From Marsupella aquatica (Eukaryota > Marchantiophyta), in NCBI GenBank assembly GCA_973895155.1, contig OZ316892.1:15314001-15378000 (forward strand): a stretch of DNA of 64,000 nt, written 5' to 3'. Position 1 is the stretch's first letter. Each line of letters opens with the position of its first letter. The notes beneath the pieces are model-generated. The model worked only from the letters and a program-made list of their open reading frames with translations, had not been told where the DNA came from and did not search any database. Shown here piece by piece: positions 27,125 to 38,600 of this stretch. The position numbers and the translations under genes are program-made.

Positions 27125-28389
27125 CTAAGGTGGACGAGAACGTAGAGACAATTTTGGTGCATCCCAGTCATAATCACACAATAACTCCTCTCCCGCTCTA
27201 ATGGTCCTAATGGCCACTGTCATGATGTGGTCATCCATATGTTTCACAAAGTATGGGTCTCTAGGTGGACCAAACATTTGGATCCACTCTACATTAGCCT
27301 CCAAATCTCTACCTCTACCTGTGGTACTATTGATGTATCCTGCTAAATTTCCATTCCTAACAGGGTCATCGTCAATCATCCAACAATGCCACGGCCAAGT
27401 GAACACCTCGTTTGTGTCTGAGTCCATCCTCAATGCATACACCCCCCAACTTGGGTGTTGACGCAACAAAATGTTCCAACTCTTTGCGTTATATACAGCC
27501 CCAATATACGGGAAAAGGTGCTCTCCATTGTAGCCACGTCTCCATGCCTTCGGAGGGACAACAATGTCATCCAAAGCATATAGACCATATCCTATATCAG
27601 CACCAATAGAGGACTCCTTCACTATCCAAGGACGGCCCCATATCTCCATAGGTTCATCAATAGGAATGTAATCTGGAAATTTGAAGACATTGGGAGAAAA
27701 GTCTTTCAAAACGTCTGCAGCCCTGCCAGTGAGATAGGATACTCCAAATCGGCCATCAACGCCAATGTAATCTACATTTGTTGGAGGACGATCACTACCT
27801 AACACCCCCTCCCGGATGTCTATGTGGTCCACAGGCTCGTACTGCCGTCTACGTCTATGAGACCGTGCTCGTGTACGTAGGACTCTTGAAGTCCCAACCT
27901 CTGGCCGAGATACTGGTTCTCCCTCTACATGCTCATGTATGGGGATAGGAGTTGGGGGGCTAAGAGGAGGATGGGCAGGGGGGCTGCAAGCAAGTCTCTA
28001 GCCCTTGCTAGGAATCCTTCTAGCCACACAGCCTCATCAACCAAAGGAGGTGGGGGTCTACGGGGCACCTATTTCAACACACAATAAATTAGTGTTATTT
28101 AAATGCAAGCCCAATTGGAGTTTCATGAATGGAATTAAAGGGGAGACATATATATTACTTGGCTAGGCAAGTACCCTAGTGTATCACCCTCATGACGGCC
28201 ATAGTTCTCAATGTGCTCACAAGTCTCCCAGGCATGTCGGACCACAAGTCCCTTGCATCTCACACACCAGCAAGGTATGGGCCCTAGTGGAGCACGAGGA
28301 CGCTCAAGAGGAGGGGGTGGAGGAACCTCCCCCTCTGACGAGCTCGTGTCTGAGTCTGAATCCGACATGGAACTATCGGATGTAGACAT
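27125..28389 (-). CDS. Zn-finger/SET-domain coding block inside the CACTA element
   Basis: Exon A (28,389-28,159, 77 codons, ATG start) is Ser/Asp-rich, then Pro-rich, and ends in a CWCVRCKG metal-binding-like motif. A GT-AG intron leads to exon B (28,068-27,125). Exon B has a Pro-rich start and then a SET domain: GADIGYGLYALDDI (SAM-binding GxG), LFPYIGAVY, MIDD, GNLAGYINST in place of the RFINHS core, ANVEW, and VAIRTIRAGEELLCDYDW. SET domains methylate lysine. Here the NHSC motif reads N-S-T-T, so activity is doubtful. A six-base run at 27,978-27,983 shifts the frame inside the Pro-rich linker. The block ends 125 bp or less before transposase coding on the same strand, so it may be the 5' part of the transposase transcript or a captured gene. 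Confidence 0.78.
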
Positions 28390-29737
28390 CTACATATCAT
28401 ACACATCCAACATGTAAGGCGGATTCAACAACTTATCATGTTTAAAACCACAATTAAAGAGATATATAAACATCAATTGCCCTACCTCAATGATACCCGC
28501 GCTTTGCCGTGCCTACTGGGCTGTATTTTCTACACACAAGGTATGGGATATCCAAAATCTCTGCAGGGTGGAGATGAATATGGTTACACAAATGCTGCAT
28601 AAATGCAAAAAAGTACTTGACTGACTTTTGGCACACGATATATCAAACTTGCCAAAGCAGACCTCAATGTTCCAATCCAAAATGGATGGATGGGCCGGGG
28701 AATTACATCATACCTCATGGATGCACGGTCTCACACTGTGCATAGTGCATTGTCCAAGAACAAAACCCTACCTAGCTACCCCCCTCAACCCCAAAAAAAC
28801 AAACCTAGCTACCCCTTGATCAAAACCTAGGTACTGCACATAAAATCCAATCACAACCATTAGTGTAACAAAGGCTTAACATTATCCTCAAAAAATGTCT
28901 AACAATATCCTATGTATTAAAACCCTATACCAATAAATCCCAAAACCCCTCAAAGCCCTAAAGTCCTTCAAAGAGAAATGGGATCAATTATAGTAAAAGA
29001 GTAAATCTAGGTACCACTTACTAGCCAAAACACCTTGACTTATCCTTGCATACATCAGTCAATGTTGAGCAAGTTAAGGCCCTATAATTACATTACTATA
29101 CAGCTTAGCTTTATAAATTTAGGGTGCAATAAATTAAGCATGCAATCACAACCATATTTTAGTTATCTTAGGAAATACAAAGTCATAAACTAACCCCGAA
29201 ATTGTAGTTGCGAAGAAGGAACTTGCAAGAGGCCGGGTAATATATACACAATATGCCATCCCGTTCACGGTGTTACCTAAAAAAAACCTGATATATTCAA
29301 AACGACCACAAAAAAGTGTCTACAACCCTCCCTTCTATTACCCCACCCAATTACTTAATTCCATGCTCCACATAAAACCCAAACACCCAAACTAAACCCA
29401 AAGTAAATAGATTTGACCTCCTATGGGACCAAAACATGGAATCCGTTATAGCTGATCGAGGGGTCCGATACTAAAACAAACGGAAGCAACATCGTAAAAC
29501 CAGGAGAAAGAAAAGCAAGGAGGGTGCCGAAGAAAAACGCATCAGAAGGTCCGATTGTAGGTCCGATTCTTTCGGCTTCGGACATTGCATTGCATAAAGT
29601 ATTGGAAACAACAGACCTATTTTCAAAAAATAAGTCCCAATGCGGATGCGAAGATCCGGGCATTGGGCCAAGCTTCGCATTCCGTGTTTTGCGAGGCCGG
29701 GAGGCTCAACTAGACATCGGTGGGCAAGGAGAGAGAC
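28390..29737. promoter_or_regulatory. Intergenic region between divergent CACTA genes
   Basis: The SET/transposase unit is transcribed leftward from about 28,389 and the second gene rightward from about 29,738. This 1.35-kb gap must hold both start regions. I see no clear promoter motif. A cluster of TCCGAT-like motifs at about 29,460-29,590 could let a TNPA-like protein act here as well as at the ends; this is inferred. Confidence 0.4.
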
Positions 29738-32146
29738 ATGGTGGGAGGAGGATCAGATGGTGGGGACGGGGCTGGACCCTCTCGGCCCTATGATGAGATT
29801 ATGAGGGAGATTTTATGAGTAGGGCAAGGCTAAGTGCTGAGGATGCAGAGAGAGTTGTGCCACTTCTTCAGACCTTGATTGATGGATCCAGGATTGAGGC
29901 AAAGAAAGCTGCGGCTGCAACCATTGCTGTAGAGAAAGCTGCAAAGAAGAAGCGAAAGGCAAAGAGAGGCAGGGAAGATGGTGAGGAATCCCTCTCTCCC
30001 CGAAAAAGAGAGAGGAAGCTTTGCAAGGCAGCTAAGGAGGCTGAGAAGAAGAGAGTGGAGGAGTTAAAGCAAAAGGAAGCTGAGAGAGCTCTGAGGCCTG
30101 AGCTAGCCCTAAACTCAGGTGGCTCCCCAATGCCGAGAGGATACAATCTCTTCCGCAGCCAGTTCAAGCAGGTGGTGAAGGCCAATTTGGGGCCATTAGA
30201 TTACTGGGGAAGGAAGACTGAGGAGGAGAAAGGTTGAATTCGAGAGCAAGTGAAGGAGCGATTCAGGAATGGGGCCTCCCTTGATGACAGGTTCTTGAAT
30301 AAGTGGATATCAGCTTCACTTTCAGACATGCAAAATCATCAGAATCATGAGAAGTTCAGGAAGTACCTTGCTGATTTGCCAATTGATTCAAAGGCGGTCA
30401 GGGAGCAGGGCTGTCCAGATGTGCTCTCCCCAGATGAGTGGGCAACTTGGCTTGAGGAGGAATTAGCAATCCGAGCCTGGCAAAAAAAGAGACAATGGGA
30501 CCACAAAATCAGCTTGGCAGAGGAGAAGCGAAAGGCTGGGGAGGAAATTGACATCCTCCCCCTCCAACAGAACCTACGGCAGTGGGGAGCTCAAGCAGTA
30601 CGATTAAAAGAGCCACCCAAGGACATCATCAAAGCATTGGAGCGAGTCCAAGGGCGGCCCATCGTCACTCACCGCATGGGGCAAGGAGGCTCCAATCGAC
30701 TGAAAGCAGAGTTCGTAAGTGCCTTCTCCCTCCTCCCTAGCTCCTCCCCCCAACCACCTGACCTTCTCTTGCAAAGAGTGACTCAATTTCTGCTGCCGAA
30801 TGCCTTTATGCCATTTCAGCCCGATGTTTTTTGCTCTCGAGACTGTTCTGTCCGATACTCATCCGAAGCTTTTAGCATCGGACCTAGTATCGGACCTGTT
30901 GTTATGCCATTCAGGGTTATCGGGATCCGATACTGTTCCGTTCCTTTAAGTATCGGAAACAACATCGGACCCCTTGTAAGAACAACGGGTTTGTTTAAAT
31001 GTTGCTCTTTCACTCAATTAGGGGTATGGGTTTGCATTCTTCAGTACCCTAAGAAGGCATGGGACCCCTTACAAGAATTGAGAAAAGTTGGGCCAATGCA
31101 ATGACTAGTTTTCATGCTAATGGGTTTCTCGTTTGGTATTGTGATGTGTCAGGAGCGGGACTGGGGTCGACCTATTGGGCCATCAGAGAGGGAGTTAGCA
31201 AAGAGGGATGGACCCCGAGCTCTTAAGCTCCACCTTGAGGAGGAGCTGGGAGAGGTAATTGGTGTTGAATTGGCCCTATATAGGTTCAAATTGTTTTTGG
31301 TTGTGGTCAATATTAGAGAGCTTTCAAGGAACTATGTTTTCAAATGCAATTTAACCCTACTTATGTATTGTGCAGGATGAGGAGACAGGGTCTGATGAGG
31401 GAGAGGAGGGTGAGGGAGAGGAGGGTGAGGGTGAGGGTGAGGAGTATGGTGATGGTGAAGAAGGAGAGGATGGCGAGGGAGAGGAGGGAGATGATTCTGA
31501 GGCGCCTGTGCCCTTAGAGGGTGCGGCAGAGCGATCGGGGAGGGTGCCCTGAGTTACCCCTACTCCTGTAGTCCCTCATGTTGCCCCCACATCAGCATAG
31601 AGGGGTAGGTCACATGGTGTTCATGGTGTGGCCTCCCATCAGTTGGGAGTGTCACGGAGTGCGAGGCCCGGCCCCTCAGGGGGTAGTAGAGGTGGCACGG
31701 GACCAGGCCATTGCTCTGGAGTACTATCTGGTACACCTGGCTCTTCTCGACGAGTGGGTCGTGACATGGAGGATGGTGGCTCTAGGGGGCGAGCGCCATC
31801 ACGTGAGCCTGGTGAGAGTACCGCATGGCATGGGCCACAGACAGCATTTGCAGGAGATGCATCCCATCACTCTCACAGGTCTACCGGAGGGGGAGATGGC
31901 TCCTTCCACTCTGCCGTGTTAGGGGGTTTAGAGACATCTGTTGCACCTTAGCATCCTAGCGGTGCATCTAGTGGGTCAGGGTCCCGGCCAGCATCAGGCC
32001 AACCCACTGGTGAGCAGGTGGTTGCCACGGTTGTGGGAAGCCAGAGAGAGGAGGGGTCTTGTGTTCCTGGACCTGTACCACCCCCTCGTTCTCGCCCGAA
32101 GAAGAAGAAGGGACACACCTTTTTAGAGCTTAGTGGCATGAGCTAG
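29738..32146 (+). pseudogene. CACTA second gene, probable TNPA-like accessory protein
   Basis: The likely original start is ATG 29,738, with a slip near 29,810; an open frame also begins at 29,815. Blocks are an Ala/Lys-rich helix and a basic stretch (KKKRKAKRGR), then GYNLFRSQFKQVVKANLGP and EWATWLEEELAIRAWQKKRQ. Splice sites fit phase 0 throughout: donor after 30,714, exon 31,153-31,254, and last exon 31,376-32,146. The last exon begins with a Glu/Gly acidic run and ends in a Gly/Ser/Arg-rich tail with RPKKKKG. Four in-frame stops interrupt it: TGA 30,235, TGA 31,550, TAG 31,598 and TAG 31,949. Its role in binding subterminal repeats is inferred from position and composition, not from a clear domain match. 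Confidence 0.55.
30840..30975. repeat. Intronic TCCGAT cluster within the CACTA element
   Basis: Seven or so copies of ATCGGA/TCCGAT lie in the first intron of the second gene, away from the ends. It is unusual for subterminal-type motifs to sit inside an intron; they may allow autoregulation. Confidence 0.7.
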
Positions 32147-32397
32147 ATATGTAGTGCATGGTAGCTTTTATACTAGCATATATATGTACCATCTAGTATA
32201 GTAAGCTACCTAGGCTACTACATATTGTACATACCAGGGGGTTTCCCTTTTTGAATATGACATTTTGAGCTTGTACATATAACATTCTTTTGCATCTATC
32301 ATAATTTAACCCAATTTGGCCCATTTCACCATGAAACTACCCTAAACCCTCAAATACCAACCCCATGAGGCCCACTCTTCTATCAAGAAAGAATCAC

Positions 32398-32990
32398 CCT
32401 TGTCCGTTACTAGTCCAATGCAATATACATCGGAAAAACACCTAATTATCCCATGCTTTCAGTATCGGGACATCCGATACTCTGCTCTTCAAAAAGTCCT
32501 ATACTAAATGCATCGGACCCCTCGTCCAGCAAGCATGACAAAAATCCAATGTCCAATACCAACCACTTTGGACCATCCAATATAAAAACAATTGCATTGT
32601 CCGATACATGCAACATTGGACCTTCCAATCTGTAATCCAACGGATGTTGCGATACTAAACGCATCGGAAACTCCGATGCTATAAATTACACACATTGCGA
32701 AGCTCTAGGTAACGGAAATTCCGATATGATATGTATCGAACGCCAAGTTTTGCGATTAAGGTCACCCAAGTGGATATCCGACTCTCTTTGCATCGGATAC
32801 GAAATAGTCCGAAATGGTTTGCTTTGGAAATACCGATGCAAAGAGGAACGGAAAGTCCAAAGGTTGTCCGATAGTCGGTGTCCGATATGTGGAGAATGGG
32901 AACATACGAAGCGGGTTACATCGGAAGTACCAAATTTAGTGTGCAACTTTCGTGAAGGATCCGATGGAGATGGCATCGGATAAAGGCCCG
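32398..32990. repeat. Right subterminal repeat array (TCCGAT motif)
   Basis: More than twelve copies of TCCGAT/ATCGGA and close variants (TCCAATG, ATTGGAC) fill this region up to the right terminus. The variants differ by C-to-T or G-to-A changes from the motif, as expected for methylated subterminal DNA that has partly decayed. Confidence 0.8.
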
Positions 32991-33007
32991 AAAATGTACT
33001 AGTGTAT

Positions 33008-34700
33008 GGCCCATACCCTTTTCCCCCGTGTAAGGTTGCACAGTTTTTAGCCTTACTGGGTGACTTTCACAATACCCATTCAACCACGCAATAACCAGGC
33101 AAAAATCACAGTGACCGTGCTAAGATCCATTACCAACGGGACCTCGTAGTTGGATCGAGGTGAAAATTGGGCCTTGCACCTCCAAGCCGCCACTATCAAC
33201 ATTAGGGTTATCTTATGCTAATTAATTAGAATACATTGACATGAGTGTATTCTATTTGTAAAACCAATTTCCGTGCTTTAGGTTCAAGGTCAAGTGTCGT
33301 CTTTTGTGGGGGTTCTAGGTAGGATCGATGTTTTGCGTGGTTTCACAGAGGTTTGTGCAGAGGCTAGTTTACTGTTCACAACGGGCCATTTTGCTGATGA
33401 TCATGCTAGTTGACGATTGTGGTGGTTGATGATTGTGTTTCTTTTGTGGCTTTACAAAGGTTTTGGGCAGAGGTGTGGTTGATTGTTGGCAGCGGGACAT
33501 TTTGGAGACAATCGTGTTGGTTGACGTTGTTGTTGGGCATCGTTTACTGCTGGCGGCGGGCCATTTTGCTGTCGATTGTGTTGGTTGACGATTGTGCTAG
33601 TTGATGATCGTGTTTCTTTCGTGGCTTTACGGAGGATTTGGGCAAAGTTATCATTGACTGTTGGTGGCGGGCCATTTTGGAACCATGACCGTGCTGTTGA
33701 CAATTCTGCTGGTCGACTTTGCTCAATTCTGGCAAGTTCCATTTTGCTTCAATGATTGTTGTTTTTGGTGGTTTTAGATTGAGAGGATCACTTCCGGTAT
33801 TGATTTCCCAGCAAACCTGTGGAAATCCATCACCTAGATTGAAGTTCTCTTTTTGTTTCAACATTATGTTTTCATTTTCCTGCATGCATGATACGAGTGG
33901 ATGAATGGGTAATCAATATGCTCGCTCAGTAGGGAGGATTCTAGCCAGGAGTCCAGGTCTGGAGTACCATGAGGCACAATGCAAGGAACTGGACCATGAA
34001 GGGGATGGGAGGGGAAGATAATACGAGCTTAGTGGTACGATAATTTGCTTTCTTACATCTAAATTTTCTCAACTTCTCTTGTTGGTTTGGTCTAGCTATC
34101 ATCAAAATTACCTCTTGTTGTGCTCTTCTTCATAATAGTGCAGATCATTTGTATAGTCTCCCTAGTTCTTATGCAATTTTTGATCACCATCACATCCATG
34201 TCTTCCGGTTCTGCTGCGTAGTTTCTATACTACATGGATAACAGTGTAGGGACTGCTTTCATTTGGTAGTTGAGTCCCGTCCTTGAATTTGTGAATGAAG
34301 TTTCCTCTCAGGATTTTGTGGTTGCCTACGAGCTCTAGGCAAAGTGGACTTCATGACAGGGATTGATCTGCGTCTGACTTGAAGGGGGAGATTCTCGGTC
34401 GAAGCACTAGGTATGACCGATTGCATCCTGACTTTACAAACATTGTCTGCATGTCGACGAATGTTGTGCATGTTTTGAATACCATGACATGGATGTCTGC
34501 GAGTTCTTCTACTCTCTTTGAATACCATGACATTTGTGTCTTCTAAATTTGCTTATCTATTGAAGTCGTCGACATGAGTGTAGGGACCGCTCTGCTTCCA
34601 TCAAGGAGTGGAAAGCAATACAGGCTAACTTAGGTCAAGGTCATAGGCTGGAGAGGTTGGGTTTGATTTTGAGCATCCAAATACAATGAGCCTGGGCCTG
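33008..34700. other. Non-coding flank with degenerate repeats
   Basis: No gene was recognised. A degenerate unit recurs from 33,328 to 33,720 (see separate entry). The part at 33,120-33,190 resembles retroelement untranslated DNA but has no partner in the window. Confidence 0.4.
33328..33720. repeat. Degenerate tandem repeat, about three units
   Basis: A unit containing GTGG(C/T)TT(T/C)ACAGAGG, then GGGCAGAGG or GGGCAAAG, then GCGGGCCATTTTG and a TTGACGATTGTG series starts near 33,328, 33,436 and 33,611. It is an old array; the open frames across it are probably incidental. Confidence 0.55.
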
Positions 34701-34714
34701 AGAAGTGGGGTCTG

Positions 34715-35119
34715 TTGCTAAATGATGCTGATAAACAGCCAGATGAGCCAGACGTTGTATATGAACTTGTCCTCAATACTTCAGTTGAGGACCCACCTCT
34801 TGTACAAGATCCTATTCAGGTTCCTTCTCATGTTCAGGATGATGAAGACAATGATCATCAGAATCCTTCTCATGTTGAGGATGTTGACCATCTTATTGAG
34901 CATCCTGTTCATGATCCTATTCAGGATCCTATTCACCATCCTGTTCAGGATGATGAAGACAGTAATCATCAGAATCCTTCTCATGTTGAGGATTTAGACC
35001 ATCTTATTAAACATCCTGTTCATGATCCTATTCAAGATCCTATTGACCATCCTGTTCAGAATCCCATTGACAATCCTATTCAAGATGTTTATGAACAAGG
35101 ACTCAACTTTTCACAATAG
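34715..35119 (+). CDS. Small ORF with a 37-residue tandem repeat, unknown
   Basis: The 134-codon frame contains two adjacent copies of a 111-bp unit (34,838-34,948 and 34,949-35,059) rich in Asp, His, Pro and Val. Nested inside is a shorter HPVHDPIQDPI-type repeat. No family is recognised. Because the unit is a multiple of three, the frame stays open through duplication. It may be part of the 5' region of the large ORF that follows at 35,626, but there is no direct link. Confidence 0.35.
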   Translation: MLNDADKQPDEPDVVYELVLNTSVEDPPLVQDPIQVPSHVQDDEDNDHQNPSHVEDVDHLIEHPVHDPIQDPIHHPVQDDEDSNHQNPSHVEDLDHLIKHPVHDPIQDPIDHPVQNPIDNPIQDVYEQGLNFSQ

Positions 35120-35625
35120 TGTCACTTGGTTTCAAGCCTCCAAAATATTCTTTACGCCTATGGAGAGGGAGAGGACGGCTACCCCCTCCAGGTCAATCTT
35201 TGTTTGTTTGCTTCAATTACTTTTGGAATTTCTTTGCAAATTGTGAATTGTGATGCCTAGACAGGAATCACTCGGCCAGTTAAGTGGGTAAAGTAGGAAG
35301 GCACCCTAGGAACACCTTAGTATAGGGACAAAACAAGGAAAATATAAACCATTAGGGGCAACCATGGAACCCGGGCCGAGGCCGGAGGTAAGGACGCTGA
35401 GGGTGAAAACTCGATTAGGGTTAGGGCGCGTTAAGCGTCGGCGGCTAGGAAGGATCAACGGGAAGAAGGACCGGCAGAGGAGAGGGGTAAGGAGCGCTTG
35501 CAGGAGATGGTGGCTCATTTGCGAGCACGAATTAGGCAGACGACTACGGGAGGCCAACTACTGTCAGCTGCTTAAGCAAAGCACTCGGGGAGAGAGTAGA
35601 TACCGACGATCGACCTAAGGAGGGT

Positions 35626-38600
35626 ATGAGCAACGTCAATCAAGCGGCACATTTCTGGGGATGCCTGTTCGAACGGGCAACTGAGTACATCAAGACTTAC
35701 GAGGACGAGGAATCAGAAAGGGCAGCTCGAGAACGGCAGGAGCTCGCTCGATTGTGGGAGCTGCAGAATACGGCTTTCTTAGGAGGCGAACTCATCAAGG
35801 ACGAGTTCCTGTGGACGCCTACTTCCAATCAACTCGACGATCTTCTGTTTTGCAAAGACAGCGTCGTCGGCATCCGAGAGGCCATCAAGAACTGCAATGA
35901 CATACACTGGGAATTAAAGGGTAGCACAGAAAGGTGGACCCAGGCAACGGTGCTAGGAGAAACCTCCACGACAGCAGAGATGAAGAGGAAGGGAGCCGTC
36001 AACGATGAAGCCACCCCGGCAAAAAGAACGAGGTCGGCGGCACCAAAGAAGCCAGTCGAGCAGCAGAGCAGGAGGCAGGGAGAAGCCGAAGAGGAGGAGG
36101 TCGATCCCATCAAGGCCATTCCAACCAGGGATGACACCTGGAAGGGCTGGGCGGCAACCCTACCGGTGGAGGTGCAACTACATTTTGCACGGGAGGAGGA
36201 TGCATGCTTCACGGCCATGCAGACCAAGAAGTACCAAGGCTTCATGGCCGGATCCGGCTTAGAGGCCTTTGTAAGATTACCATGGCTGAAGCCGGAGGTA
36301 CCGGAGTCAGACCTATTAGAATTCGTGGGGTCATGGGAACCCGAGACCAATTGCACGAGGATATATGGGAAGGATTTCTATCTTACTCCCAAGGTAATTG
36401 CCGAAGTGTTTGGCTTGCCGATAGGCAATAAGACCAAAGTTGATACCAGGAAGACTTTGCCTGACAAGGAGTTCCAGTCGTTCCCCGGGCCATCAACGAA
36501 GAATGGCTTCTTCCGGAACACCTGCACCAACCCGCACATAGGAGAGATGATCGACTTCTTGCGGGTGACCATGCATTGTAACTTGCCGAGGGCAGAGATC
36601 GGCAAGGCACAGGTCTATCTGGCAGAAAGGCTAGACCCAAGCCGGGACTACAACGGGTACCTTCTCAACCAATTGAAGAAGATCTTAAAGGAGGAGCAGC
36701 AGGTAATCGGCATGGGGAGCGTGTCGCGGCTTGGCTATCACATGCCGCTGTTGTGCCGGTATGCCAGAGGTCAGACTTTTGCCCCGGTACTTCCCCTGCA
36801 GGTAAGGGCACCCGAGGAAGCTCCAACGCCGAGGCCATTGGCTGAGAAGCCTCAACCACCTGTTAGCCCTACGATCAAGCAGGTGTTTAGGCCCAGGCAG
36901 GAGGACTTGCCGATGCAGCAACCAGGCATGCAAAGTCTGCTGAAACTACTGGAGAAAGAAAAGAAATCGGCATCGGCAACAACAACGGCAACGACAACAA
37001 TGCAGGACACTACTACAGAGGTAGGTCTACACCGGCTCACAAGAGAAAACCCCTTTGCTGGAGACAAGGAGAGAATCAGGCCTGAATCCAAGCCAGGTGT
37101 TCGAATGTATGTGGGAATCTCAAGCTCCGAATCTGAGGTAGAATTGCCTGAAGCTCCTACCGACGAAGAGGAGAGGGAGAAGCCGGACGGCCAAGAAGTA
37201 GAGGAGGCAGTGGAGGACTGCAGCCATGATAATTCCGACTATGGGTCGGACCATCACGTCCCAGGAGTAAGGACCTGTGGCCGGTTTGTCCCCACACTTC
37301 CAAGGGTAGTGCGAGGGGACCCCAACCAGCAGAGTAGCCTTGAGTCTCCCCCACCAGATGTTGCTCCCCCGAGCTTCGACGGCATAAAACAGACGGTGCA
37401 GGAATTTCAGGAGCGAATCAAGCAGGAAGAGGAGGCAGCCCTAGCTAGGGAAAAGGATTTACCAGGAGGAGATTGGCCGGAGGACATCAGGCGGCTAGCA
37501 AAAAAAGGAAGCAAACCTCTAGCCATGATTGAAGAGATCCGCAAGACGGCTTGGGAGCAGAGGCCGCGATGGGCGATGCCGCTCACTTCTACTTACTCCA
37601 CCTACGCTAAGAATAGAGCCATGGAGTATGGTGAGATGTGTGGGGAACTTGCGCTCGGCATCTTTGGAGAGGAGTTGGAGGTAGGACCCTTTTTCCATAG
37701 GGAGCAGTTGGAGAAGCACCAATTAGAAGAAGCGGTGGCTTTAGAGAGAAGCAAGAAGGACGAGGTCATTCGGCGGCTTAGGAGGATGGAAGCCGAGATT
37801 GAAGATCTAAGGGCGGCCAAGAAAGCCCAAGATGAACTGCGGATTAAACGACATGAGCTGAACATCATGCAGGGGCAGTTGGACACCGCGCAGGCTGATA
37901 ATCAGAATATCAAGGATAAACTGACTCAGACGCAGGGAGAGTTGGCCGACACGATCAAAGAGAGGGAGAAGTGGAAGCAAGAGCTGAAGAATATAGAGGA
38001 GGCCCACATAACAGCCAACAGCCGGGCCATGGCAGAGACCCAAAGAAAGGAATGGGCGTTGAAGGGGGAGCTCGAGAAAATCCGCGGAGCCCTTGAGCAG
38101 AAGGAGGCCGAGTTAGGGAAATCCTATCAAGGGATTATGGCGCTGCAGCAGGAGCTTGCATCCCTGACGGCCAGCTTCAAGGCCGACCTAAGGGAGAAGG
38201 ACGAGATGCTCGAACAGACTTACGCCAAGATGAACCAGATGGAGTCTGTCATCATTGCAGAGCTCGACAAGGAGCTAAGAGCAACCCAGGAGGAGAGGAC
38301 TACCTTGAAACAAGAACGGGAGGAAGCCCAGAAGGAACTAGAGGAGGCACGCAAGGACCTGGATGAGACCCAGGAGGAGTTGGAGGAAATCACGAGGAAG
38401 ATGGAGAACCTCCAGCGGCGGGCCGACAACCAAACGGAGCGGCTGAAGAAACAAGCCGCAGTATTTAAGTGCTTGTCTTCATCAGGCCCAACTCCAATTG
38501 GGGCAACCAAGTTACCAGGAGTGGTACTGGCCGAAAAAGCCGCGCCAACTGCACCAGTGCCGGAAGTAAGTGGGAAGGGGAAGGGACCAGCTGCCGAACC

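Larger units (their letters stand above)
23030..33004. mobile_element. Complete CACTA (En/Spm) DNA transposon, 9,975 bp
   Basis: The left end reads CACTAGTACATTTT and the right end AAAATGTACTAGTG, a perfect 14-bp terminal inverted repeat. It is flanked by TAT on both sides. Subterminal regions are packed with TCCGAT/ATCGGA motifs. Inside, the minus strand carries a Zn-finger/SET exon pair and a TNP2-type transposase. The plus strand carries a divergent second gene. The transposase region has two in-frame TGA stops and three frameshifts, all three at G/C homopolymers of six or seven, so the copy is young or carries sequence errors. It sits about 100 bp from the 5' end of the decayed copia element. 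Confidence 0.93.

Noticed and set aside
31376-31549. Glu/Gly-rich stretch as an independent acidic protein gene
   Set aside because: Splice phases place it at the start of the last exon of the CACTA second gene.
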